A stretch of 9,249 nt of DNA from Methylobacter sp. (GCA_003158415.1 PMJA01000374.1:1-9249); one strand, 5' to 3'; counted from the stretch's first letter, positions 1-6,099 are shown. A program made the numbers and translations. Notes: generated by a model from the letters alone, not told the origin.

Positions 1-483
1 GAAATGAACACCCGCGTGCAGGTGGAACATCCGGTCACCGAAATGATCACGGGCTTTGACATTGTTAAAGAACAACTGCGCATAGCCGCAGGCGAGCCGC
101 TGTCGATCACCCAGGATCAGGTCAGGATTACCGGCCACGCCATCGAGTGCCGCTTAAATGCCGAAGACCCCCGGACGTTCATGCCCTGCCCCGGCACCAT
201 CGACCAGTTTCACATGCCCGGCGGCCCCGGCATCCGCTGTGAAACGCACATTTACAACGGCTATAAAGTGCCGCCTTATTATGATTCCATGATAGGCAAG
301 TTGATTGCCCACGGCGACGACCGCAAAAGCGCCATCGCCCGCATGAACACCGCGCTCAGTGAAATCATCATCGACGGCATCAAAACCAATATCCCGCTAC
401 AACAGGATATTATGAATGACAACGCTTTCGCCATAGGCGAGCAAAATATTCATTATCTGGAAAAGAAGCTGGGGATTTATTAA
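1..483 (+). CDS. accC: Biotin carboxylase, C-terminal part (5' end outside window)
   Basis: This is the C-terminal part of the biotin carboxylase subunit of acetyl-CoA carboxylase, a cytosolic enzyme that carboxylates the biotin on BCCP using ATP and bicarbonate, the first committed step of fatty-acid synthesis. The reading frame is open from base 1, so the gene begins upstream; about 287 residues are missing by comparison with E. coli AccC. Visible residues start at the [11 protein letters not shown] motif. By alignment from memory this gives E288, N290, R292, Q294 and E296, the ATP/bicarbonate site, and ECR further on gives R338. [12 protein letters not shown] and IIDGIKTN follow, and the protein ends in [10 protein letters not shown], a normal family terminus. 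The internal ATG at base 4 is not a start. In E. coli accC is followed at some distance by prmA; here three accessory genes lie between them. The identification is very secure. Confidence 0.97.
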   Translation, partial: EMNTRVQVEHPVTEMITGFDIVKEQLRIAAGEPLSITQDQVRITGHAIECRLNAEDPRTFMPCPGTIDQFHMPGGPGIRCETHIYNGYKVPPYYDSMIGKLIAHGDDRKSAIARMNTALSEIIIDGIKTNIPLQQDIMNDNAFAIGEQNIHYLEKKLGIY

Positions 484-502
484 GTCACAAAGGTAAGTTC
501 GT

Positions 503-712
503 ATGAGAAATTACACGGCAATAATTGAACGATGCCAGGATACGGGGCTTTATATCGGTTTTATTCCCGGATTCCAGGGAGCGCATACGCAAGCGGAAAC
601 CCTGGATGAACTCAATCAAAACCTACGGGAAGTCGTTGAAATGTTGCTTGAGGATGGTGAGCCGGTATTGGATGCCGAATTTATCGGCACCCAAAATGTC
701 GCTGTGGCTTGA
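503..712 (+). CDS. hicB: HicB-family antitoxin (short form)
   Basis: A 69-residue protein of the short HicB type, the antitoxin partner of the HicA mRNA-cleaving toxin. It opens with the strand-rich MRNYTAIIERCQDTGLYIGFIPGF typical of the partial RNase H-like HicB fold. A helix with TLDELNQNLREVVEMLLEDGE follows, and the end is EFIGTQNVAVA. I see no C-terminal ribbon-helix-helix or HTH domain, so DNA binding and autoregulation as in longer HicB proteins cannot be assumed. The ATG is preceded by an AAAGG ribosome site (489-493) at about 9 nt. The gene starts 19 nt after the accC stop and could be read from the accC transcript. The toxin gene begins 2 nt after its stop codon, in antitoxin-first order, but that gene is frameshifted. 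Family assignment is secure; present activity is unknown. Confidence 0.88.
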   Translation: MRNYTAIIERCQDTGLYIGFIPGFQGAHTQAETLDELNQNLREVVEMLLEDGEPVLDAEFIGTQNVAVA

Positions 713-714
713 AT

Positions 715-955
715 ATGGGACACTTGCCTGTTCTTTAAGCCTCGCGAGGTCGTTGCATTGCTGGAAGCATTGGGGTTTAGCGAACTTCGACAACGAGGTT
801 CGCACAAGCAGTTTCGCCACCCTGATGGCAGATGTACGACAGTGCCGTTTCATGCGGGACGTGACATATCGCCTATTTTACTTCGGCAAATCGCAAAAGA
901 TATTGGGCTAACAGTTGATGAGCTTCTTAAAGCCCAAGCTAAGCAGGATAAATAG
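715..955 (+). pseudogene. hicA: HicA-family toxin gene interrupted by a +1 frameshift
   Basis: This is the toxin partner of the preceding antitoxin. HicA proteins are small double-stranded-RNA-binding-fold mRNA interferases with a catalytic histidine. The natural start appears to be ATG at 715, reading MGHLPVL and then TAA at 736-738. One nucleotide further in phase the frame continues as KPREVVALLEALGFSELRQRGSHKQFRHPDGR and runs to TAG at 953-955. Removing one T from the TTT at 734-736 would join the halves into MGHLPVLKPREVV, the N-terminus I expect for this family. The catalytic-type GSHKQF motif is intact in the downstream part. A protein starting at TTG 758 (65 residues) is possible, but it would lack the first strand and part of helix 1 and has no convincing ribosome site. 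The choices are a genuine inactivating mutation, a sequence error, or recoding at CTT-TAA. Confidence 0.78.
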
Positions 956-990
956 TTACCTCGTCAGATAGTACAAAAACACAGGGAAAT

Positions 991-1551
991 ATGGATACGC
1001 TTACTTTTACATCAGAGATCATTAAATCTTTGGCATGGCCAATTGCAGTTGTCGCGTTGGCTTTCATGCTTAGAAAACCGGTAGTAGAGTTAATCCCATT
1101 TTTGCGAAAACTAAAATTTAAAGAGCTTGAATTAGATTTTTCTAAGGAGATAGCTGAACTGAAAGCTGATACAACGAACTTAGAGCCACTCGAAACACAG
1201 AAAAAGATCTCGCAAACTAATACAGAGTCACGTTTATTAAATCTCGTTCCAATATCTACTCGTGCGGCCATTATGGAGGCATGGCTTGAGGTCGAGTCTG
1301 CGGCAACCGAAACAGCTAGCTCTTTTTGGAATCAGCCAGCAAGCGATATTTTTAAAAATTTTCATAAAGTTGGTGAATACTTGCTTCAATGCAAGGTAAT
1401 CGACAAAAAACAGCTAGAAACATTCAATACACTCAAACAGCTTCGCAACAAAGCTGCACACGCTGAAGAGCTTAACCTCAGCGAAACCGATGCAAAATCC
1501 TACATTGAGTTAGCATCATCGCTAGCAGCACATATAAGAGCAACTGTGTAG
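991..1551 (+). CDS. Membrane-anchored protein with HEPN-like R-x4-H motif (function unknown)
   Basis: A 186-residue protein with no assigned name. A hydrophobic segment at residues 14-28 (LAWPIAVVALAFMLR) suggests one N-terminal membrane anchor. A charged, probably helical or coiled linker covers about 36-80 (RKLKFKELELDFSKEIAEL). A mostly helical C-terminal domain spans about 85-183. That domain contains LRNKAAHAEE with R152-N153-K-A-A-H157. This fits the R-(N/D/H)-x3-H signature of HEPN domains, a fold that includes RNases of toxin and defence systems as well as non-catalytic members such as DUF4145-type proteins. The HEPN assignment is inference from one motif plus helical content. ATG 991 is preceded by AGGGA (983-987) at short spacing. 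Base composition is visibly more AT-rich than accC or prmA, consistent with acquired DNA. Its stop codon lies inside the left arm of the palindrome that follows. Confidence 0.72.
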   Translation: MDTLTFTSEIIKSLAWPIAVVALAFMLRKPVVELIPFLRKLKFKELELDFSKEIAELKADTTNLEPLETQKKISQTNTESRLLNLVPISTRAAIMEAWLEVESAATETASSFWNQPASDIFKNFHKVGEYLLQCKVIDKKQLETFNTLKQLRNKAAHAEELNLSETDAKSYIELASSLAAHIRATV

Positions 1552-1631
1552 GTTGGGTTAGGCGATAGCTGTAACCCAACACATCGAAGCTGTAAATGTT
1601 GGGTTACGCTATCGCTAACCCAACCTACACA
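1545..1631. repeat. Large REP-like palindrome between HEPN-like gene and prmA
   Basis: Left arm 1545-1581 and right arm 1597-1631 are reverse complements apart from two single-base indels. The loop is 15 nt. Each arm is itself a smaller palindrome: in the right arm GTTGGGTTA (1598-1606) pairs with TAACCCAAC (1616-1624) around CGCTATCGC. The whole element can therefore form one long cruciform or two adjacent hairpins. The nested design and boundary position fit a REP/BIME-like or MITE-like chromosomal repeat. There is no T-tract after the right arm, so it is not a textbook terminator, though it would block or stabilise transcripts in either direction. It overlaps the last three codons of the upstream gene and ends 29 nt before the prmA start. 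Confidence 0.9.
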
Positions 1632-1660
1632 ACCCTCACTTTTAAACAAATCATCTCATA

Positions 1661-2539
1661 ATGGCCTGGCATCAAATTTCCGTTATTACCCAAGAAAACA
1701 TCGCGCCCCAACTGGCTGATTTTTTCAGCCACCTCGGAGCAGTATCCGTCACGTATATGGATGCCGAAGACGAGCCGGTTTACGAACCGGCTATCGGCGA
1801 AACCAAAATATGGAGCAATACGCAGGTTATCGCGCTCTATGAACTGGATGCCGATCCCGAACTGATTAAATCCCAGGTTTTACGGCAGTTTAAGCCCGAT
1901 GATCTGCATGACTGGCTGTATGAAGAAGTCGCCGATCAGGAATGGGAGCGCGCCTGGATGGAATACTATAAGCCGATGAAATTTGCCGATAGGCTTTGGG
2001 TCTGCCCGACCGATCAGGAACAACGGGAACCCGGTACGGTTTGCCTGACATTAGACCCCGGACTTGCCTTCGGCACCGGCACGCATCCGACCACGGCATT
2101 GTGTCTGGAATGGCTGGCCAGCCATGAATTAACCGGTAAAACCGTCATCGATTACGGCTGCGGCTCCGGCATATTGGCCGTTGCTTCCGTTTTGCTGGGC
2201 GCGAACTGCGCGCACGCGGTGGATATAGATCCGCAAGCGATAACCGCCACGCTAAGCAATGCCTTAAAAAATAAGGTTGCGGATAAAATTAAAACCTATC
2301 TGCCCGAACAATTTACCCCGTTCCAGGCCGATATAGTCCTGGCCAATATTCTGGCGAAACCGTTAATCGACATGGCGGAACCCATTTGCGCATTAGTTGT
2401 TTCCGGTGGTCAGTTGGTGTTATCGGGTATCCTGTACGAACAAGCCGAATCCGTTATCAGCGCGTACCAACACCAGATTAACTTTAGCCCGTTGGTGCAA
2501 CAGGAAGACTGGATCAGGCTGGAGGGCATTAAGCGTTAG
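1661..2539 (+). CDS. prmA: Ribosomal protein L11 methyltransferase PrmA
   Basis: A 292-residue SAM-dependent methyltransferase that trimethylates ribosomal protein L11 in the cytosol. Length matches E. coli PrmA (293 residues). The N-terminal L11-recognition domain (about 1-55) begins MAWHQISVIT and includes EPVYEPAIGET. It is followed by WERAWMEYYKPMKFADRLWVCP. The catalytic domain shows LDPGLAFGTGTHPTT (131-145), the SAM loop DYGCGSGIL (164-172), the acidic DIDPQA (188-193) and the active-site-type VLANILAKPL (226-235). ATG 1661 gives the standard family start, but I see no Shine-Dalgarno sequence; the upstream bases are pyrimidine and A rich. In related genomes prmA sits next to dusB-fis or shortly after accC; here it is isolated by inserted genes and two palindromes. 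Identification is secure. Confidence 0.97.
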   Translation: MAWHQISVITQENIAPQLADFFSHLGAVSVTYMDAEDEPVYEPAIGETKIWSNTQVIALYELDADPELIKSQVLRQFKPDDLHDWLYEEVADQEWERAWMEYYKPMKFADRLWVCPTDQEQREPGTVCLTLDPGLAFGTGTHPTTALCLEWLASHELTGKTVIDYGCGSGILAVASVLLGANCAHAVDIDPQAITATLSNALKNKVADKIKTYLPEQFTPFQADIVLANILAKPLIDMAEPICALVVSGGQLVLSGILYEQAESVISAYQHQINFSPLVQQEDWIRLEGIKR

Positions 2540-2570
2540 GTTATTTCCAACAATGAATCTACCCCAATAT

Positions 2571-2650
2571 GTCCACGAAAGACACGAAAAGCACGAAAGA
2601 ATTCGCAATCTTTCAACTTCTTTTTCGTGCCTTTTGTGTCTTTCGTGGAC
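2571..2650. repeat. Inverted repeat built from 9-nt CACGAAA-type units
   Basis: Arms 2571-2598 and 2623-2650 are reverse complements at 26 of 28 positions, with a 24-nt loop. Each arm is periodic. CACGAAA occurs at 2574, 2583 and 2592, exactly 9 nt apart, and the other arm has TTTCGTG, TTTTGTG and TTTCGTG at 2623, 2632 and 2641. A T-rich stretch (TTTGCTTTTT, 2651-2660) follows, so the transcript could fold into a long hairpin with a weak U-tract and may end or protect the prmA mRNA. That regulatory role is inference. The unit periodicity suggests a dispersed repeat family rather than a terminator evolved in place. Confidence 0.88.
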
Positions 2651-2720
2651 TTTGCTTTTTCTGCGGATCAGATTCTTGATGGGGGACATTCTTTCTCGGA
2701 AATCACCTCAGCAGTACAAC

Positions 2721-2736
2721 TTTAGCCTTTAGCCTT
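2721..2736. repeat. Short tandem TTTAGCC heptamers upstream of rlmI-like gene
   Basis: TTTAGCC occurs twice in tandem (2721-2727, 2728-2734) and is followed by a partial unit. The unit matches the TTTNGCC consensus of the larger heptamer array next to dusB (4677-4760). It lies about 37 nt before the start codon of the methyltransferase gene. With only two full units it could be chance, but the match to the other array argues for a shared repeat family. Confidence 0.55.
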
Positions 2737-2773
2737 ACACCATCAACTTCACTCCACATAAACTCAAATAACC

Positions 2774-3970
2774 ATGTCCCTACCAGAAATTTATTTAAAA
2801 AAGAACGAAGACAAACGCCTGCGCAAGGGGCATCTGTGGGTTTTTAGCAATGAAGTTGATACCAAAAAAACAGCACTTGAACAGTTCTCCGCCGGTGACC
2901 TGGTGCAGGTTAAAAGCGATGATGGCAAAATCATGGGTACTGCTTACATCAATCCACAGACCCTGATTTGTGCCCGACTGCTGTCAAGAAAGCCAAATTT
3001 AAAATGCGGTGTCAATTTTTTTAAAGATCGCCTGACGACCGCTCTGGCCTTGCGGGAAAAACTTTTTGACAAGCCCTACTATCGGCTCGTTTTTAGTGAA
3101 AGTGATGGCTTACCGGGCTTGGTAATTGATCGCTTTGGATCGGTATTATCGGTACAGATAACGACTGCCGGGATTGAACAACGCAAAGAAGCATTACTTG
3201 CCGCACTGGTTGAGTTATTAAATCCCGTCGCTATCATTTTAAAAAATGACAACAGCCAGCGAGAACTGGAAGGCTTAAGCCTGGAATCTGAGGTCGCCTA
3301 TGGCGAACTTCCCGATACATTGATCATTGAAGAAAATGGCGCACAATTTAAAATAGACATTCTGGGTGGCCAAAAAACCGGCTGGTTTTATGATCATCGA
3401 AGTAGCCGCGCGTTATTGGCAAGTGTTGCCAAAGGTCAGCGGGTACTGGATTTATTTTCCTACACTGGCGCCTGGGGAATTCCTGCCGCCATAGCGGGAG
3501 CCACTGAAGTCACTTGCGTTGATGCCTCTGAAGGCGCATTGATACTGGCAAAAGAAAATGCACAGCTCAACCAGGTTGACGATAAAATGCACTTTGTCCG
3601 CAGCGATGTTTTTGAGTTTTTGAAGCAAGCCCGCCTGGAAAACCAGCTTTATGATATTATCGTGCTCGATCCGCCTGCGTTGATTAAACGCAAAAAAGAT
3701 TTTAAAGCAGGTTATGAAGCGTACCGTCGATTGAATCAACTAGCCTTACAGGTTTTGTCCAAGAACGGCATCCTGGTTTCGGCCTCCTGTTCTTACCACC
3801 TGAGCCGTGAAAATCTGCATGAAATTTTGCGTTCCTCAGGGCGGCATATCGACCGGCATCTGGTGTTTTTTGCCGGTGGCGGACAAGGGCCGGATCATCC
3901 CATTGATCCCGCATCGCCTGAGACGGAATACTTAAAAACCTTCTTTTGCTCGGTGTCCTCCAGTTTATAA
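2774..3970 (+). CDS. rlmI: RlmI-like 23S rRNA (cytosine-C5) methyltransferase
   Basis: A 398-residue class I SAM-dependent methyltransferase with an N-terminal PUA domain, the architecture of E. coli RlmI (396 residues), which methylates C1962 of 23S rRNA. The PUA region covers about residues 3-75 (LRKGHLWVFSNEV, GDLVQVKSDDGKIMGTAY). Next comes the family linker FSESDGLPGLVIDRFG (108-122), then GGQKTGWFYDHR (198-209). The SAM loop is VLDLFSYTGAWG (224-235), with CVDAS at 248-252, the DPPALIK motif at 299-305 and SASCSYHLS with the likely catalytic-type Cys at 337-344. The C-terminus ends LKTFFCSV as expected. I see no clear ribosome site before ATG 2774. It is not part of the usual prmA-dusB block and looks inserted there. 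The family is certain; the exact target base is inferred, since paralogues share this layout. Confidence 0.85.
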   Translation: MSLPEIYLKKNEDKRLRKGHLWVFSNEVDTKKTALEQFSAGDLVQVKSDDGKIMGTAYINPQTLICARLLSRKPNLKCGVNFFKDRLTTALALREKLFDKPYYRLVFSESDGLPGLVIDRFGSVLSVQITTAGIEQRKEALLAALVELLNPVAIILKNDNSQRELEGLSLESEVAYGELPDTLIIEENGAQFKIDILGGQKTGWFYDHRSSRALLASVAKGQRVLDLFSYTGAWGIPAAIAGATEVTCVDASEGALILAKENAQLNQVDDKMHFVRSDVFEFLKQARLENQLYDIIVLDPPALIKRKKDFKAGYEAYRRLNQLALQVLSKNGILVSASCSYHLSRENLHEILRSSGRHIDRHLVFFAGGGQGPDHPIDPASPETEYLKTFFCSVSSSL

Positions 3971-4142
3971 AATCGTTGAGACATCGGCATGCCCATTATA
4001 GAATATCAATATCCCTTTGCTCTTTGGAGATAGTCGGTAGTTTTGAGGCGTCGGTGACTGAACATTTATCAGCGCCTTAATCATTACTACGCAACACCAT
4101 CATTAAAACCACCATAAAATAATAAATGAGGATCTATAAAAA

Positions 4143-4670
4143 ATGAAAGCATGCGATTCCTGTTCCGGCCGGGTTGAAATCGGCAAAAACCATAAACAAG
4201 TCCCTGTTCTGCAAAGAGCCATAGGCCTTATTTTTGTTTATCTGCCGATACTGACCTTACCCTTTGTGTTTCTCAGCGCCTATCTCACGTACTATCACTT
4301 ACGCTTGGTAGGCGGCAAAAACATTAAAACCTTCTCGGACTTTCTCCCCGACAGAAGCAGCCATCGCTATGATCTGAAAAACCAAATCACGATGGACGGT
4401 TCCTTCAAAATCAGTTTGGCGCAATCAAAACTGTACTGGATATTAAACTGCACTTGGTATTGCCCGGTCAGTGTTGCCGTTTTTGAATGGCATGCTTATC
4501 TGGTCAAAATCGTTGAAAACTGGTGGTGCCCGTTCACCCATGAGAAAAAAGAAGGTTACAGCAACGCCAAGATAGACCAATCGTTCTGGCATATCTACCC
4601 GGAAGAAGCCGTCAAGCTGGATCAGGAAGATAGAAATAATCCTATTTGGAATGAATCCGCCAATAAATAA
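4143..4670 (+). CDS. Unrecognised Cys/Trp-rich membrane protein
   Basis: A 175-residue protein that I cannot assign to a family. It opens MKACDSCSGR, a CxxC pair at C4/C7. A strong hydrophobic segment follows at about 26-51 (AIGLIFVYLPILTLPFVFLSAYLTYY). A second hydrophobic, aromatic stretch at 97-124 holds NCTWYCPVSVAVFEWHAYL, and then WWCPFTHEKK (127-136). The tail is hydrophilic and acidic (HIYPEEAVKLDQEDRNNPIW). The five cysteines (4, 7, 103, 107, 129) and several histidines could bind a metal or form disulfides, but no known site is complete. Two membrane spans with both ends on one side is the simplest topology. ATG 4143 has a good TGAGGA ribosome site (4127-4132) at 10 nt, the best in this half of the window. 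The heptamer repeat array starts 6 nt after its stop. Confidence 0.75.
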   Translation: MKACDSCSGRVEIGKNHKQVPVLQRAIGLIFVYLPILTLPFVFLSAYLTYYHLRLVGGKNIKTFSDFLPDRSSHRYDLKNQITMDGSFKISLAQSKLYWILNCTWYCPVSVAVFEWHAYLVKIVENWWCPFTHEKKEGYSNAKIDQSFWHIYPEEAVKLDQEDRNNPIWNESANK

Positions 4671-4676
4671 TTTTTA

Positions 4677-4760
4677 GGCAAAAGGCGAAAGGCGAAAAAT
4701 ACCGTAAGAGTCGCGTGATTTTGCCTTTAGTCTTTCACCTTGTACCTTTCGCCTTTAACC
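4677..4760. repeat. Inverted array of heptanucleotide repeats before dusB
   Basis: On one side are three tandem 7-nt units, GGCAAAA, GGCGAAA and GGCGAAA (4677-4697). After a 21-nt spacer, six tandem units of the opposite orientation follow at 4719-4760: TTTTGCC, TTTAGTC, TTTCACC, TTGTACC, TTTCGCC and TTTAACC, consensus TTTNRCC. The 12-mer AAAGGCGAAAGG (4681-4692) has a perfect inverted copy at 4745-4756. The array lies between the stop of the 175-residue protein and the dusB start, ending 6 nt before the dusB ATG. It resembles the short tandemly repeated heptamers described in some bacterial genomes, notably cyanobacteria. A transcript could fold so that the dusB start region is sequestered; that is inference. 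Confidence 0.82.
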
Positions 4761-4766
4761 TCCCTC

Positions 4767-5738
4767 ATGCAAATCGGCCCTTATACACTTGAAAACAACC
4801 TGATACTTGCGCCTATGGCCGGTATCAGCGATCGCCCTTTCAGAGCCTTGTGCAAACAGTTCGGCGCGAGTCTGGCCGTATCCGAAATGGTGGCGTCCAA
4901 TCCGGCCTTGCGCACCCATAAACGCACGGTGTTAAAAGCCGACCATACCGGTGAAACAGGCCTGCGCTCTGTGCAGATTTTAGGCACCGACCCGAAACTT
5001 ATGGCCGATGCCGCCCAGTTTAATGCGCAACGCGGCGCACAGATCATTGATATTAATATGGGCTGTCCGGCAAAAAAAGTCTGCTCGGTAGCAGCAGGTT
5101 CCGCATTATTAAGGGACGAGGTGCTAGTTAAAAAAATACTGGATGCGGTGGTTAATGCCGTCAATATACCCGTCACGCTAAAAATCCGCACCGGCTGGGA
5201 TCTACACAGTCGCAATGCCGTCGACATCGCCAGAATAGCTGAAGATTCAGGAATAGCCGCCCTTACCCTGCACGGACGTACCCGCGCCTGTAAATTCAAC
5301 GGGCAAGCTGAATATGAAACCATTAAAGCCGTTAAGCAAGCGGTCAGGATACCTATTATCGCCAACGGCGACATTGATACGGCGGAAAAAGCCATCTATG
5401 TACTGGCCGCCACAGGCGCGGACGCCATCATGATCGGACGGGCCGCCCAAGGAAATCCCTGGTTATTTGAACAAATCGGCCATTTTATTAAAACCGGAAA
5501 AGCCCTAGCTAAACCGACAGATACGGCTATACACAGCACACTTTTGAGTCATCTTGACCAACTATATAGCTTCTACGGCAATGCCTCCGGTGTTAGAATA
5601 GCCAGGAAACATATCGGTTGGTATTTCAAACATCTGGGCGCTATCAGCCAGGATACCAAGAACGGCATCAACCAGGCCACTACGCCATCCCGACAACTAG
5701 CGCTGATTAATTCGGCATTTAATCACCTCAACCGATAG
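4767..5738 (+). CDS. dusB: tRNA-dihydrouridine synthase B
   Basis: A 323-residue FMN- and NADPH-dependent enzyme that reduces specific uridines in the tRNA D-loop to dihydrouridine. ATG 4767 gives MQIGPYTLEN, which aligns with the E. coli DusB start; an in-frame TTG at 4740 would only add repeat-derived residues. Motifs in order: LAPMAGISDRPFRALC (14-29), the FMN-barrel SEMVASN (39-45), INMGCPAKKV with catalytic Cys100 (97-105), TLKIRTGW (137-144), LTLHGRTR (166-173), IIANGDI (197-203), DAIMIGRAAQGNPWLF (219-234) and the helical-domain RKHIGWYFK. Cys100 matches the E. coli position. No Shine-Dalgarno is visible because the heptamer array runs up to the start. fis follows after 9 nt, as in E. 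coli, so the two are almost surely co-transcribed. Confidence 0.97.
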   Translation: MQIGPYTLENNLILAPMAGISDRPFRALCKQFGASLAVSEMVASNPALRTHKRTVLKADHTGETGLRSVQILGTDPKLMADAAQFNAQRGAQIIDINMGCPAKKVCSVAAGSALLRDEVLVKKILDAVVNAVNIPVTLKIRTGWDLHSRNAVDIARIAEDSGIAALTLHGRTRACKFNGQAEYETIKAVKQAVRIPIIANGDIDTAEKAIYVLAATGADAIMIGRAAQGNPWLFEQIGHFIKTGKALAKPTDTAIHSTLLSHLDQLYSFYGNASGVRIARKHIGWYFKHLGAISQDTKNGINQATTPSRQLALINSAFNHLNR

Positions 5739-5747
5739 TGCTGTATC

Positions 5748-6032
5748 ATGAACGCATCCCAAAAAAGCGCTGACATCATTAACATAGACAGTAAAAAAAT
5801 AGTGCCGCTGCCGTTGTCTGTGTATGTCAAACAGACCGTCGAACTCTATCTTTCGCAATTAAGCGGCCATGACGCCGTTGGTTTACATGCCATGGTCATT
5901 AGCGAAGTTGAAAAACCGTTATTGGAAGCCGCGCTGGAACATTCGGGCCACAACCAAACCAAAGCCGCCAAGTCGCTAGGCTTAAGCCGTAGCACCTTAC
6001 GCAAAAAACTGGATCAGTACGGCATATCCTAA
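5748..6032 (+). CDS. fis: DNA-binding protein Fis
   Basis: A 94-residue homodimeric nucleoid protein that bends DNA and, in E. coli, controls rRNA promoters, recombination and replication in fast growth. Length is close to the 98 residues of E. coli Fis. The N-terminal arm (1-25) is poorly conserved. The helical core has YVKQTVELYLSQLSGHDAVGLHAMVISEVEKPLLEAAL, with the family hallmark EVEKPLLE. The C-terminal helix-turn-helix (about 69-91) reads GHNQTKAAKSLGLSRSTLRKKL, keeping the DNA-contacting Arg, Thr, Arg and Lys (81, 83, 85, 86). It starts 9 nt after dusB and would be translated by coupling or from a weak site; in E. coli fis is likewise the distal gene of the dusB-fis operon. Identification is secure. 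Confidence 0.96.
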   Translation: MNASQKSADIINIDSKKIVPLPLSVYVKQTVELYLSQLSGHDAVGLHAMVISEVEKPLLEAALEHSGHNQTKAAKSLGLSRSTLRKKLDQYGIS

Positions 6033-6062
6033 AGTCCGGCCGGGATCAGCTTAAAGTACTGA
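6014..6062. repeat. Weak inverted repeat across fis stop, with CCGGCCGG palindrome
   Basis: TCAGTAC (6014-6020), in the last fis codons, has a perfect inverted copy GTACTGA (6056-6062), and the 8-bp palindrome CCGGCCGG (6036-6043) lies between them. There is no T-tract. The structure could be an mRNA 3' stem or chance. It sits in the 67-nt fis-purH gap. Confidence 0.3.
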
Positions 6063-6099
6063 CACCCTCTCCCATCTATCCATTACTACAAAGGTCTGC

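Noticed and set aside
525..911. Alternative + strand frame of 128 codons overlapping hicB and hicA
   Set aside because: The overlapping frames match HicB and HicA; this frame has no recognisable protein character.
2397..2732. Open frames on both strands through the 9-nt-unit hairpin behind prmA
   Set aside because: They are partly out of frame with prmA and partly translated repeat, with no independent coding evidence.
4046..4077. AGGCG...CGCCT hairpin between the rlmI-like gene and the 175-aa gene
   Set aside because: It has only 5 bp with a 22-nt loop and no T-tract, so it is not distinguishable from chance.
2571..4760. Tandem 9-nt and 7-nt units as a CRISPR array
   Set aside because: The units are far too short, have no regular spacers and have no cas genes nearby.
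4740..4766. TTG at 4740 as an alternative dusB start adding nine residues
   Set aside because: The added residues are translated heptamer repeat, and ATG 4767 gives the family N-terminus and places the catalytic Cys at residue 100.
4781..5395. Long minus-strand open frame opposite dusB (204 codons)
   Set aside because: It is fully antisense to a clearly conserved dusB, its protein resembles no family I know, and its length follows from dusB codon use.
6059..6087. Possible purH promoter: CTGACA (6059-6064), 17-nt spacer, ATTACT (6082-6087)
   Set aside because: The -10 match is poor, and a start about 7 nt downstream would fall in the purH ribosome site, leaving no usable leader.
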